NCBI RefSeq assembly: GCF_023101765.2
Contig: NC_064219.1
Location: 10,085,774 to 10,149,773 of the forward strand
DNA from: Spodoptera frugiperda
Lineage: Eukaryota; Arthropoda; Insecta; Lepidoptera; Noctuidae
Length of the DNA: 64,000 bases
Reading direction: 5' to 3'
Position numbers and translations under genes: made by a program. Of this stretch, positions 1 to 11,577 are shown one piece after another; within the stretch, counting starts at the first letter, position 1, and each line of letters begins with the position of its first letter. The notes beneath the pieces are model-generated. The model ran no database searches. It saw nothing but the letters and a program-made list of their open reading frames with translations, and was not told the origin of the DNA.

Positions 1-732
1 AAAAATTCTATAAAGAAGTAAACGTCTTTTTTTCCAAATTCCCAAATTATAATAAAGAATGAATGAATGAAATGAATTAAATTTCAAAGTCAAATATCTC
101 AAATCATTTTATCCAACACGATAATTAAAAGAAAAGCTCTTTTCAGTTGCAATCATTACACCAGCGAACTCGAAATTCATCATCAAAGCCAATTTCTACC
201 AAACAATTTTGAACCCAATTATTTTAAGTAGAAAACTTCAAATTGTACGTCAATTTGAGAGGAATGCGGGAGTTTTAAGCCCAAATATTGACAGGGCTAA
301 GAGGTCTAATTTTGTAAGAATATTTTCTGGCCCTCGCCAAGGACCCTCTATGGAGGATTCAATTCAAGAGGCTCAAAATGTACATTACTTTTGAAAAGCA
401 TTGCGAACGTTTACGCACTTATTTTCGGGATAATTGATTCTCAAATGAGAGTTTGAAAAGTATTTTTGGTGAAGTAGGTTAATTAGAATTATTTTTGTGT
501 GTAGGTATATTTTTATCTTTTTCTACGAATTTTGTAGTAAGGTAATAGAATTTTGTAATAAGAAACAAGCTGAATCGTTCAGAACATTTATACTTTAATA
601 CAGTAAGTAGTATCGGGAACAGGACACGATATTCTTAATTTTGAAATAGCGAGGATCCTCCAACCAGTTCAAGTAATTATGCCTAAAGATCAAGATTTAC
701 ACAAAAAATTCTTGAAACCTACATAAATACTC
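1..732. other. Non-coding AT-rich stretch, nothing recognised
   Basis: No repeat family seen elsewhere in the window and no convincing reading frame. The one open frame (209-394) has no recognisable domain or splice context. Confidence 0.5.
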
Positions 733-890
733 CTTTTTTTGAAGGGGGAAAATGAAATGGAATAATTTCATTTCATCCAATGACTTTTCCGCCTTGGGCG
801 AGACGAGAAGGAGTGTCACACATACTGGCTTAAAACAACCACGTTCCTACTCTTGCTTTTTGATCTGGAGCTCCGGTAACCCACTAGTAC
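733..890 (+). repeat. SINE-like family B, copy 1
   Basis: Matches the window's commonest repeat: a G-rich lead, then a TCATCCAATGACTT core, a GGGCGAG block, GTTCCTAC, and a GAGC-CCGGTAACCC end. Between lead and core this copy has about 20 extra bases that are themselves inverted (AAATGAAAT / ATTTCATTT), so it carries a small private insertion or snap-back duplication. Confidence 0.8.
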
Positions 891-2916
891 ATACATAGAT
901 ATTAACATACGTCTGTAGCGAATGCAAAGACTGTGTATCTTTTTAAAATAGCACTCTAATGAAACAGAATAATAGTTTCTGATTAGCTACAACCGAAATG
1001 TCAGTTCAACGGGCCTTAAACGTCACATATAAGCGCTCTCCCTTAACTGCAGCACTCAATCTGTGCCGCTTTTTATGACTGTGTGCGAACTACTCGAGCC
1101 TTTTCATACATGCCAGAAAACGAGCCGGATTCGAGCTTCGTGGCCTTGCGTTTTGTGACTGCTTCATTTCACAGCGCTACGGTTAAAAGCAAGTCTTTTG
1201 GAGATTATTGGGTATCTTGTATAATAATTATAATTAGCGTAGTCAATTATTAACCTTAGCTTGAAATATTCGTTTAGTGAATTGATGTGCAGACACTTAG
1301 TTGTATATTTTGATGTATCGCATTATGTAAGAGTTTAAACTCTTTATTATCTGATAAACGCTTAAGTTATAAGGCGACGACGTCCTGCACTGAAGATTTA
1401 GACCCGAAGGCAATGCGGTGCGCCGCGGTATGAACGCGATCAATTGACTTGATAGTTTCGCGCGAACTGTTTTTGTTTATAATGTCGGAAACAGAAACGA
1501 AACGATTTACAGACACACGTAGGACATAGCTGCCGCGACACAACGTATCGCGTTGAATTGGCGTGTCACCGCACCGCTTCGCGTTCGCCTCTAGATCACT
1601 CACGCTGGACGTCGCGTAAGGGATGTCGAAAATATTGTATGCTTTTTCTACATCTTATTGTAGTAATTTCACTATGACACTTTGCTAACTCAAAGTTAAA
1701 GAGGCTAAACAATCACACTCGCGACCATTTACTCAACAAGACAAACATTTATTATCTAATCCCCAGAGTTTAACATTACCAAACTTAGCAACAAAAATGT
1801 GAAACTGCTAACAAAAACTCAGACCTTTTCAGTCTTCAGGCTTTCAGCATGATTTTATTGAAGGAACAGCGACTTCAGCACTATAATGTTATATCCAACC
1901 ATTTTATGACTTCCACGCGTCCCTTCCACCTAGTTTTACGCCTCACTGGAACTTTATGATTCAATTAATGTGAATACCTTTCCGAATTTTTGGAAGAAGG
2001 GACGTTATCAAGGTTTACCTAGGGTAAAAACTATTTTAGTAAAATCTGCTTTGATAAAATGTACTAAGTAGATAGATAATAGCTCAAAAAGGTTAGTTTT
2101 ATTGATGTCACACTGTTACTGCAGTTTATTTTGTAGGTTAAGTTTGTGTTATGTCTTACTAGCATGGTATATAAGTCAAATTGTTACTAATAAAAACTAT
2201 GAATCGTGTCACCAGTCACTTTGAAAAAAATATTGTTTCGATACTAAACTCAAAAGTATTACTACCCATGAGGAAAACTATATAGTTAAAAAATATGTCT
2301 GGTGAGTGAAGAGGTCATAAGATCGATTCTCATTTCAGGAAAGTAAAATTAATCCAAAGCCCCGTTTACCAACTCATTCATTCATGATCATTTCTTTCTC
2401 ATTCATCTTAGCCAATCTCAAAATATTGTGATAGGTAATGAAAAAGAAATAGATTTGTCTATTTTCCGTCTTCCCCTTAACTCGACACACTTAACTTCTA
2501 CGACTGTTTACCCGCGGCCCTTTCACACGCCACTCGTAAAAGAAGGCTCGCAATTCGCTATTTGAACGTCTCTCTCTTTGCCATTCAATTTTTGATACCC
2601 TGCCGTTCTATCTGTCGAATGGACGATTTATATTTCAGACTATTTCTTCATCTCTTGTGTTTAGTAGATTTCATATCGTTTTAGAGTATTGTAACAATGT
2701 CAAAAGTATGTTTGGTAAGAAACTTGCTTATTATTTAGTGTAAGTCTTCTTTGAAAAGAGAAAATAAAAGTTTTTCCTAAGGACCAACTCAAATCTAAAA
2801 AATAATAAAAAAAAAATACCTGTGTTTTACCTTAACCGACAAACATGTGTGAAAAGACTGATTGATGATAATGTGTTCCAATAAAAAAAATGGATGTTGA
2901 TGAAGCGAAAGAGGTA
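891..2916. other. Non-coding stretch with a CpG-rich block at 1370-1620
   Basis: Mostly AT-rich with no family member. The part at 1370-1620 is unusually rich in CG dinucleotides for this window (CGCCGCGG, CGCGCGAAC, GTCGCGTAAGG). It holds a 78-codon minus-strand frame (1367-1603) with no recognisable domain. A GTAAGG donor-like site at about 1615 on the plus strand would fit a non-coding first exon, but there is no other support. Confidence 0.4.
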
Positions 2917-2990
2917 TGTAAAATTCGTAGCAATTGGCGTTCCATTGTCTCCAAAGGGACACAGGCGTGAGGTTGTGTATGTATACCTAC
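2917..2990 (+). repeat. Small repeat family L, copy 1
   Basis: Shares the segment around GTTCCATTGTCTC and ACAGGCGTGA with 52158-52243 and, inverted, 63537-63597. Flanking sequence differs between the copies, so this is an interspersed element fragment rather than a duplication. Confidence 0.6.
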
Positions 2991-3364
2991 ATATATATAC
3001 ATTGTGCATAAGTTTCACAAAGACATGTAAAATACAGGTCTGATTTAATTGTAACTGTGTTACTAACACAACACTATTTGAATACTAAACTAAAACACAA
3101 AACCGAACAAAAACTAATCTATTTTCCGCAAATCGTTCTGAATAAAATACCTAGGCTATAGGATAGCCGCGCCTGACCAAGATGGAGGCACTGAGGCGTA
3201 CAATTGACCGAAGCTTAGCACTATCACTCTATAGCAGACTCTGTTTTCCAATAGAAGTAATATATTAAGTCTTGTTTATATAATAGGGGGTGTTTTCCTA
3301 ATCTAGTTAACATAGATTGATAGATAGGAGATAGGTTTAAGGGTTCGGTACAAAATCCAATTTT

Positions 3365-3458
3365 GGCAGCTGTTCATGTGTATGTGAACTTGTATGTATG
3401 TTTGTATATATATATACCTACGACATAGGAGAAAATCCTAGTGTGGGGTGATGCTATG
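3365..3458 (+). repeat. tRNA-like SINE family A, 3' fragment
   Basis: Only the tail half is present: CATGTGTATGTGAACTTGTA, a drifted TATATA stretch, then GACATAGGAGAAAATCCTAG and GTGTGGGG. The tRNA-like head is missing, as expected for a 5'-truncated SINE copy. Confidence 0.75.
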
Positions 3459-3589
3459 GCTGCCAATACACTTCTTTAGGACAAATTAGCTTATAGGAAG
3501 AACTAGTTTAACCTAGGCAAAACAAGTTTGTCCTGAAATTGGCCTGTAACATAATTATATGAATCGTTTTTTTTTTTTTCTATTTAAAA

Positions 3590-3778
3590 CATTGCCCCAC
3601 ATTAGGATTTTCTCCTGTGTCGTGGGTGCGTTTACAAACATACAAGTTCACATACACATGACACCCAGACCCGAAACAACAATTTGTGGACCACACAAAG
3701 AGTTGCTCCGTGCAGGAATCGAACCCTTTACACGTTGTGCGGCAGCCGGTTGCCCAGGCCACCGCACCAACCGTGCAG
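3590..3778 (-). repeat. tRNA-like SINE family A, near full length
   Basis: Read on the minus strand it begins with GGTTGGTGCGGTGGCCTGGG, passes a B-box-like GGTTCGATTCC-type segment (here GGGTTCGATTCCTGCACGG), CAATTTGTGG and GTTTGTAAACGCACCCACGA, and ends with AGGAGAAAATCCTAATGTGG. It is the most complete copy in the window. The head resembles a tRNA, which is how such SINEs gain a pol III promoter. Confidence 0.85.
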
Positions 3779-3792
3779 TCAAAAAATTACTA

Positions 3793-3890
3793 TTTGTTAG
3801 TCTCGCTAAAACTCGAGAACAGCTGGACTGATTCGGTAAATTTTGGTATTTAATTATTTGTGGCAGTCCAGGGAAGGTTTGAAGGCGTTA
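3793..3890 (+). repeat. Dispersed repeat family K, copy 1
   Basis: Carries AACTCGAGAACAGCTGGACT followed by GTGGCAGTCCAGGGAAGG. Diverged relatives lie at 30548-30660 and 43838-43945. It directly abuts the SINE at 3590-3778. Confidence 0.55.
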
Positions 3891-4390
3891 CGAAGTATGC
3901 TGGTTTGTCGATAAAAATAATTCGACACAATTTAACTCGCCAACTGCGGGATAAAAGCAAGTACGAACGTACACAAAACAACACAAAATTCCAAACTAAA
4001 AGGCGAATGAAAATGCAATTAAACAAATAATATACGTTTAATTTCGTCCAAGTTTCGTGTAATGTTATCTTAAAATTCGCAACGTAACAAAGTTTTGTAC
4101 GAAATTTATGTGATAATGAACGACTCAAGTTTTCTTTAACATACATTTGTTATGAAGATGGCTTCTTACAGTTCTGTTTGTGGTTAATTTACATTGTTTA
4201 ATATAATTATTGGGTGTGACTAAGCCTCATAATTATGTTTTAGGTTTTGACAGAATTTTCGTAATACTTTAAGTGTTTTAATGTACTTATTACTTAGTGT
4301 CGTGTTCTTGACGAGCGTAGGATTTAGAATTTGTTCATATTAAATGGAACGTATACTTTTCGGTCATCTTGTAGTTAAAAGATATGGTTT

Positions 4391-4662
4391 GAGTGTGAAA
4401 GAGCCGTGCTTTTTATGGAATAGATTGCAAACGAACGAGAACGAGACGAGTCACCTGATGGTAAGCGATCAGCGCCGCTCAATGACACCCAATGGCACGA
4501 ATGGCCAAGCTCGACCGAATTAATACCTCGGCCTCACAGAAAACTGAAGTGAAACAACGTTTACGTTGTGTGCGAGTCTCGGATGTTCATGCGTGGCGGC
4601 GATTGCTTACATTCAGGTGATATATCTGCTCATTTACTGGCGTATACCATAAAAAAGAAAAC
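4391..4662 (+). repeat. SINE-like family C copy with a nested insertion
   Basis: Family C head (GTGTGAAAGAGCCGTGCTTT) is interrupted at about 4421-4480 by a different lepidopteran repeat piece (GTCACCTGATGGTAAGCGAT, AGCGCCGCTC). It then resumes with GGCACGAATGGCC, GCCTCACAGAAAACTG and the GGCGGCGATTGCTTAC tail plus an A-rich end. The central part between CGTTGTGTGCGAG and the tail is also shortened. Confidence 0.7.
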
Positions 4663-5020
4663 CGTATAATAGAGAGTAGGTTTCAGTACAAACAAAATAC
4701 TCATTTTGGTACATTGCATGCCTAGCAACAACAACTAACGTTTTTAAGCCTTATCGCTGAAAACATGTCAAAAATGAGAACATCTTTATTTACCGCATCG
4801 TAATAATAAATACTCAAGTTTTTAGCTCCTTCGCTTTTACTTTTTCAATGAAACCAGAAACTAAGCCAATAAAAACGAGACAAAAGTCCACAAATCATTT
4901 CCAAAATCCCCCCTCTTTCTCAACTTTATTTATTTCGGCCTCTACGTTCCCCAGCGTCACTGGAGAACGATAATTTACAAAAACAGTTAGGCACAGCATA
5001 ATATTTCCATTTACGTTTAT
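4663..5020. other. Non-coding, no recognised element
   Basis: AT-rich, no copies of the window's families and no convincing frame. It lies just upstream of the candidate transcription start at 5031. Confidence 0.4.
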
Positions 5021-5111
5021 TTTGTTGTTCAGTTGCGGAGTGAAGTGAGTGTTAATTTGCTTTCAAAAGTGATTCTTGAGTGAAAATGTCAAAGTACTAT
5101 AAATCTACGTG
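5021..5111 (+). promoter_or_regulatory. Candidate initiator and short first exon
   Basis: TTGTTCAGTTG at 5025-5035 fits an arthropod initiator (TCAGT, +1 at 5031). It is followed by an AGTG-rich leader and GAAAATG at 5083-5088. The frame reads eight codons (MSKYYKST) and reaches TG|GTAAAG at 5110-5117, a plausible splice donor, just before an in-frame stop. No TATA box is obvious and no second exon could be matched, so this may be chance. Confidence 0.22.
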
Positions 5112-5190
5112 GTAAAGACTTTTTATGTCTATAATTATGATTAAAGTTGGACTAGTAAGTCAAACCCTGGCAGTTGGAGCTATTTTTTAA

Positions 5191-5380
5191 TTCTTGAGGG
5201 GGAAAAAATTATCCAATGACTTCTCCCACCTTGGGGGAGGCGACAGCGAGTATCAGACTCTTACTGACTAAAACCCACCACGTTCCTACTACTGTTTTTT
5301 GAGCCGGAGCCCCGGTAAGCCCTTGGTAGTCCGCAGCTCCAGATCAGCCCAGGCATCAGCCCAAATGGGGTTCCATATGT
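5191..5380 (+). repeat. SINE-like family B, copy 2
   Basis: Lead TTGAGGGGGAAAA, core ATCCAATGACTTCTCCCACC, CAGACTCTTACTGACTAAAA, GAGCCGGAGCCCCGGTAAG and the CCGCAGCTCC end. It continues into the CAGGCATCAGCCC extension that most copies here lack. Confidence 0.85.
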
Positions 5381-6178
5381 TGTGGTGGTACTACTGTATA
5401 TATAAGACAAGAGCTTCAGACTAAATATATTGTATATAAGCCTCGGTTCCATCTTGAAGACCACATAAAAGAAACATCACACACCATTCATTCATTCACC
5501 AAAATACAATCATTTGTACAGAAAACATTTTTACTTTGGACAAAGACCCTAATATTAATCTTTGACATTTTGAAATCCTCAAAATTGAACCTCTATTATT
5601 ACACTCTCAACACACAACCATCATCAAAGTCCAGGTACCAATCAAAAGCAGAGCTTCCAAATTAAAAAAGCAAAAATAAACGAAAGGAATAACAGAGGTC
5701 TCGACGGACATATTCATAACGAAACGTTCCCCATTAAATCCCTTTCAAAACCAAGATCACAGCTTGATGGAAAACATAGCACCAAGTGAGGCTTATCCAC
5801 AATACTCTCGTATAAAAAGAAAGGTTCTTTGAAAAGGCGACCACACCGTATCATGAATGACTGTGGCCCAAAACAACAGTGGATTTCCATCTCTATTTTT
5901 TAAAACATAAGGTTGGTTTTCAAATGGTAAACGCCAGTTAATTATGGCGTGTATTAATAGTGTAGCAATCATCACGGTTTAAAATAAAAATGTCGTCTTG
6001 TGATGAGCGCTCATTATTTTAATAGGGTCAGGTATTTGTGTAAATATGTTTTTGGGGAGTGATTATTAATGATCTTATTTTGTAAGAAGGTGAATAAACT
6101 CATTTTGTTTGTAGACTACCTTTAGTAATCCTGGCTTAGGTTTTTTGGTTTGAAAACATGTTTTTTTTATGTTATAAA
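5381..6178. other. Non-coding, no recognised element
   Basis: AT-rich sequence without family copies. A 60-codon minus-strand frame at 5793-5975 has no recognisable domain and looks like chance. Confidence 0.45.
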
Positions 6179-6275
6179 TCGGGGATTGGGAAGACTTGGG
6201 TAATTGGGCCTCCGGTAACCTCATTAACACAACGGAACACATCGCAAGCGTTGTTTCACGTCGGTTTTCTGATCC
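6179..6275 (-). repeat. SINE-like family C, internal fragment
   Basis: On the minus strand it reads AAAACCGACGTGAAACAACG, then GTGTTCCGTTGTG, GAGGTTACCGGAGGCCCAAT and TTCCCAATCCCCGAT, the centre of family C without its head or tail. Confidence 0.75.
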
Positions 6276-7009
6276 AGTAGAGTTATCTAAAGATTTCAGT
6301 AATAGTTCAAAATTTGACTCATATCTGAAGTAAGGCATTAGGTATATTACATTCGTATACATAATTATTATGTCCGCTACAAAATATATTTAAAAATTTA
6401 CGTTTTAGCTCGATCTAAGTGAGATGGTTTTTATAATACGTTTTCACGTATAAAAAACCTAAAGACTCGTAGAAAACACCTAAGACAGTTTTTGCTTATG
6501 ACCTGGAAACAATTCAACAAAAAATAGATTTTGGAAATTAACTATTGCCCAAATTCCCTACATTAAAGGACCCACTTACATTATAATTTATGTTCTACAT
6601 ATTATATTATATTCTTCTAGAAGAGAAACACTTCTATTTGAAGCTGCTCTTGCTTCATTATCACATTCATGAGTTAGCAAAGAGCTGACGTTATTTACAC
6701 CTTTTATGTATGACTTCATTTTCTTTTGTCACAGAAATATGGTGCAGCGCAGCGGTGCATACAAAGTGCTGCACTGTATGAAATACTGCTACATAATGGT
6801 ACTTTTTAAAAGGGTAGAAGATAAGGTACATTTCATTAACAAGTTATAAAAAGGAGCTGTGGAAAATGTATATTATTTTATTTATAATCAAAATAATTCA
6901 GGTTTGATTTTTGGAACGCCAAATAAATTTTATCGGAGTTAGAATTTGGATATTTGACAACACTTCATTCTACAGTTAAGAATTTGTCTGTTGGGTGAAA
7001 AGTCAGCCC
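6276..7009. other. Non-coding, no recognised element
   Basis: AT-rich. A short GTGCAGCGCAGCGGTGCAT / AGTGCTGCACTG cluster at 6741-6777 is the only GC-rich spot; nothing else stands out. Confidence 0.4.
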
Positions 7010-7131
7010 TTACTGCCGCACTAACATTTAATTATTTCTTAAACTATTCCTTAGTAACGATTTTATATCGAAAACAAGTTCTAAGAACTGAATTAAGTAA
7101 TCATAAAATATCTCTGAGTGTGACAGTTAGG
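7010..7131. repeat. Foldback MITE family E, copy 1
   Basis: Imperfect inverted repeat. The left arm CTTACTGCCGCACT continues to an AATTATTTCTTA segment. The right arm, read in reverse complement, gives CTAACTGTCACACTCAGAGA and ATGATTACTT. The spacer holds TATTCCTTAGTAACGATTTT, which is also in the second copy at 29700-29808. Confidence 0.6.
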
Positions 7132-7685
7132 CAACAATATCATTGATTTGAAAATTAAGTAAAGCGCGAATTGCTAAATATTTTTATTTTATTTTTATCT
7201 TAAGTACTAAAGAAAAATAGGTTCAAATGACGTCGTCTTAATAGACCTATTCATAGGAGCAAAATTCATTCCTAAATCCATACAATTACGAATTTCAAAT
7301 CACAACCTTCATTTTCAGTTGTATTGCTTTCCATAACATTCCACAGGCATTTGAATGAAAAATAAACATCAAAACATATTCCCATTTACTCACAACAAAC
7401 ATACGATGATACGCAGTATTTGAGTGTGATGAAGCAATATAAGTACTCTCGCGTCGTTTGAGCAACGTGTCGCGTCATCCGATTCACATTAGGAAGATAG
7501 GATGTCTCGCTTCACGTATATTATAACGATACCTCGGCACAAATCTACGTCTTTAGTAGTTTGTAGAAGTAAACTGTTTTATGTTGATTCTAGGTACTTA
7601 ATTGATCTTGTTTATCTAAAATAGCTTATGGAAATGGACGGAATTCTAGACCAAAAATGTGCATGTCCTTGTATATACATATACC

Positions 7686-7812
7686 TGCACGATTGGCGGG
7701 TTTGATTCCCGCACGGAGCAACTCTTTGTGTGATCCACAAATCATACTTTCGTGGTTTAGCTGTCATGTATATGTTTGTAAACGCACGGCACAGGATAAA
7801 GTCCAAGGCAAC
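7686..7812 (+). repeat. tRNA-like SINE family A, 5'-truncated
   Basis: Starts near GCACGATTGGCGGGTTTGAT (head deletion joins GGCG to the B-box-like GGTTTGATTCCCGCACGGAG), then ACTCTTTGTGTGATCCACAA, a shortened middle and ATGTTTGTAAACGCACGGCA. The end has lost AGGAGAAAATCC. Confidence 0.75.
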
Positions 7813-8650
7813 GTCTTTCAAGATAAAAAAATGTGTGCACTAAATATTTGCAAGTGACTATAAAATGAGTTATTAAGTGATTAAAATTACAACTGATATC
7901 ATTCAACTGCTACAAATGTACTACGCCGTAGCACTGCTACGAAAGCTACGCTAATCGTACTACGTTTTCGTAGTTAACCTCATTTTGTGTTACAAAGTTA
8001 GCAATTTGACATAATCAATCATTGTCACACCATTCAACAAGCATGTTTGACATTATGAATGACTTTAATATGCTGACTATGTTTTCATTTTGCCCCTTGT
8101 CCCGTCGCCACTTCGGTCGAATAGTTTGTTTACATTCCAAACTACGGAGTCGCGTCGTTCAATTCGCATTAAGAAAACTTGTATTATAATAAATGATGTA
8201 CTAGGTACAATAGTCCAAAGAAATAGAAATAGTTAAAGAATATGACAAATCACACTTTAAAATATTGTCCTAACGTTTGAATAATTGCAATTATGAAGTG
8301 CATTGCCGGCCTTGTGGGGGTTAATAACTATATACAATTAATATTGAAGTCCAATGAACTAAAATACAAAAAAAAACAACACTTTCAAAGGTGAGAGTCC
8401 TCGGTTAATAAGCTGAGACAATTAATTAGCAGGAGGGACAGAGTCGCCACTCGGGAACAATATGTTAATTTAGTAAACGAAACTTTGATAATTTTATTAA
8501 TGGTACGCTGTATAAAATGTACAGGGAATATTTTATATTTGATATTTTATTAATATTAAAGTATTTTGTGAAGTTTAATGAAACTATTTACTGTCTTGCA
8601 TTTTCTAATATAAATAAATAAATAAATACAGGTCGCGGCGCAATTTTAAG
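7813..8650. other. Non-coding with a small CTACG-rich inverted segment
   Basis: At 7921-7975 repeated CTACG/CGTAG words (GTAGCACTGCTACGAAAGC, GTACTACGTTTTCGTAG) form a foldback resembling 32168-32208. The rest is AT-rich with no family copy; (AAAT)n lies at about 8609-8628. Confidence 0.4.
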
Positions 8651-8892
8651 TTTAAGTGTGGGAGAGCCATGCTTCGGCACGAAAAGGCCGGCTCGACCGG
8701 AGTGATACGCGGCCTCACCGAAAACCGACGTGAATCAACGCTTGCGTTGTGTTTCGTCGTGTGAGTGTGGTTACCGGAGACCCGATTACCTCTCCCCAAT
8801 CTTCACAATCCCCGTTTCCCCAACAACCCTTAAATTCCTAACCGCCAAAATGCCGGCAACGCACTTGTAACGTCTCTGGTATTTCAAGTGAA
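8651..8892 (+). repeat. SINE-like family C, tail-truncated copy
   Basis: GTGGGAGAGCCATGCTTCGG, GGCCGGCTCGACCGGAGTGA, GAAAACCGACGTGAATCAAC, GGTTACCGGAGACCCGATTA, CTTAAATTCCTAACCGCC and GGCAACGCACTTGTAACG in family order. The usual GGCGGCGATTGCTTACC end is replaced by unrelated sequence after about 8892. Confidence 0.85.
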
Positions 8893-9477
8893 TTGCAATG
8901 CTGTCGTCGGCCGTCGCTCTATATCCATGGCACATCATCTCAGCAACCGTGTCAAACCATCAGCTCAGATACGCCCCCTTCAGCGACCTAACCGAACTAT
9001 TGACTTAAGGATATTATGTCTTTGTCATCATCATTTACGACTGCATCCAATCCAATAGATGGTAGTGTATCGTACTCAGGAACAATTTTGAACATATATT
9101 TCGGTTTTTATTCATCAAAATTAGACTCATACCGGTATTCGATTTCAGAACATCGTGCTTAGTCTCGCATTAAATCATAACATTAACAAACTTTTTAATA
9201 ACAATTACATCAAAATAATTAATTACACTAATACACAGGTAATTTAATCTTCACGCAAATATAAAGAAAATTGCTTTTCACAATGTATTAACGTTTCACG
9301 GAAAATAAATCTGGAACTGTCAAGTTGTACCGTGTCGTGTCGCGACTTTCAGCAATTCATTTAATTTCAGGAATTACGGACTCCATTCAGATGTGTTGCT
9401 TTGTTTGTGAATACATTAATGTAATGAACAGAATATCTTAAAATGGGGATATTACGACTGAGGATGTTTGGTATCTG
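8893..9477. other. Non-coding, no recognised element
   Basis: No family copy and no convincing frame. The sequence is slightly GC-richer at 8893-9000, just past the truncated SINE, then AT-rich. Confidence 0.4.
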
Positions 9478-10073
9478 GATAAAATCTATATAAAGACTAG
9501 CTTTTAACGCGGCTTCGCTCGCGTTAAGAAGTATTATTATTAATTAGCGTAAACATTATTTTGTTCGTTCCATTACGTACTGATAGGTTCAAACTAATAC
9601 ATTTTACATCCTTCATCATCCCTTATTTTATCACCCGTGGGGGTTGAATGGGGGTTGAATTAATCAAAATCGTATTTAAGCGAACGTCATCATAAAATTC
9701 TGATTCGTCATCAGGACTTCTTCATAAAATCTAAGAAGATGTATACAAAATTTCATCCCCTATTTTATCCCCTTAGGGATGGAATTTATCAAAATCCTTT
9801 CTTAAGGGTTGCCTACGCCATAGTAGCTTTATGCATGCAAAGTCTCAGTCCGATTGGTTTAAAATTGACAAAGTTTCATACAAACTTTCATCCCCTATTT
9901 TATCCCCTTGGGGGTAGAATTGATCAAAATCCTTTCTTAGCGGATGCCTACGTCATAACATCTACCTGCATGCCAAATTTCAGCCCGATCCGTCCAGTGG
10001 TTTCAGCTGTGCGTTGATAGATCACTATGTCAGTCAGTCAGTCAGTCACCTTTGAGTTTTATATATTTAGATA
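9478..10073. mobile_element. Helitron-like or MITE element with three ~140-bp modules
   Basis: The edges are inverted: ATCTATATAAAGACTAGCTT on the left and, in reverse complement, ATCTAAATATATAAAACTC on the right. Inside, a module around CATCCCTTATTTTATCACCC / CATCCCCTATTTTATCCCCT recurs near 9613, 9752 and 9888, so about 140 and 136 bp apart. The last two modules share TCAAAATCCTTTCTTA. The right end has CAGTGGTTTCAGCTGTGCGT and (CAGT)n at 10027-10049, which I know from common lepidopteran repeats. A 92-codon plus frame at 9739-10017 is only a read-through of the modules. Confidence 0.6.
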
Positions 10074-10146
10074 AACTTAACGAAATTTTTGTGCCCTTGT
10101 ATGTAGTTATTATATTTTAACACGTCGTTACAAAGTGTTACGGTTT

Positions 10147-10229
10147 ACATGGTGGCTGGGCAACTGGCTAACGTGCTAATGTGAACTTGTATGTTTGTAT
10201 AGGCACCCACGACATAGGAGAAAATCCTT
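10147..10229 (+). repeat. tRNA-like SINE family A with a large internal deletion
   Basis: The head GGTGGCTGGGCAACTGGCTA is joined directly to TGTGAACTTGTATGTTTGTA and GCACCCACGACATAGGAGAA. The region from the B-box to the GGGTGTCATG segment is missing. Confidence 0.7.
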
Positions 10230-11577
10230 TTTTTGATCAAAAGGCGCCTAGCTTTTTGAGGATAAACGACTAGGGAGTATAATATTTGACGTTGCCAATG
10301 GTCCACATATTAATGTGCCATTGCTAAGCGCTTATAACCTATCTACACCTTTTTTAATGTGCTATTTGTTTTGCCACAATGTACAATCACATTATGGCAT
10401 CTCCTCTTTATACTTGCTTGAAACGAATCGAAACTTCAAACTAGTGATCTCATTTCCTTAAACGTCCTGTAAACATTTTTACTAATAGTATTCCGCACTG
10501 CGTATCCACTACAAGTGTACAATTATTACGGCTATTTAGAATTTAGTTACGGCAGCCATTTTTGTTAATAACCTCGAATGGTGGCATTAAATAGTAATGT
10601 AGGTTGTTTAGCTAAAGTGAAATGTTAAAGTAGGCTATTATGTAAAAGTTTAGGTTCAATTTTGTGCTCTGCTTTTTAAGGAGGTTCAATTTACCATTGT
10701 ATTTAATTTAAGGTTAAATACTTTAATTATAATTATCTCATTTTTTATCACAGTAAATGTTTAAAAACTGATTGTCGACCCATCAAATATAAAAAAAAAA
10801 CTGGTCTCGTTGGACCAGTAGCCGCAAGCAAGACTGCCGAGTACAAAGTGAGTCTCAAGTTCTTTTCTGAGTCAGGTAAAATATTATTAAATTTAATCAA
10901 ACATCACAGATTCGTCAAAGCATTATTACTGTTAATGGAGAATTGACCTTGAGAATTCTGAAGTGCAGACAGACTCGTCCAAAAAAACGTCTTTCGTTAT
11001 TTTGTCAAAATATTTTTATGTTATTAAGGTCTCATCAATCAATAGCTAAATGGATATACCTTGTTTTAGTCGCCTATCAATCATTCAACATAAAATGATT
11101 TATAGAGTGAAGTAAAAATATGTGGCGACATGCCTAAAACATATTGGTTTTGATCATTTATTTTTTTGTTTTACTTTGATATATTTTATTTTGTTTTAGG
11201 TTGACATTCTTTTTACTTTAAGAGGATGGTATAAGACTTTTTAGAAATTCTTTGTGTTTTTAGTATTTGAGTAAGCATTTTTATTTATACAGGAGAAAGA
11301 GTAATTGCAGCATATGGTCTAAAGTCTACGTTGCGATGGTTTTAATGTTGCCGCTTCGTGGTCAGTTTTAATTATTTCTAAGCAAGATGCAAGCATATGC
11401 CATTTGTAGGCCGCCTATTGTTTGTGAAGGATGCATGCATTTCTTGTCTTAAAATTTATATGTCATTTTTTTTCGAAGTTATAGTAATTTTAAATGGGCT
11501 CAGTGAATGGCAGTGGGTACACCTTTCAAAGTGGTCAAAAGTTGGTACCTTGTCTGCCTACATAAATCTCCCCTAAA
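10230..11577. other. Non-coding, with a short tRNA-SINE scrap
   Basis: At 10800-10840 CTCGTTGGACCAGTAGCCGC AAGCAAGACTGCCG resembles the head of the SINE at 26161-26410. The remainder is AT-rich and unrecognised. Confidence 0.4.

Noticed and set aside
3559..3831. 90-codon plus-strand frame
   Set aside because: It runs across the tRNA-like SINE at 3590-3778 on the opposite strand and is a product of the repeat.
9739..10017. 92-codon frame with repeated KFHPLFYPL peptide
   Set aside because: The peptide repeat simply reflects DNA modules of a non-coding element.
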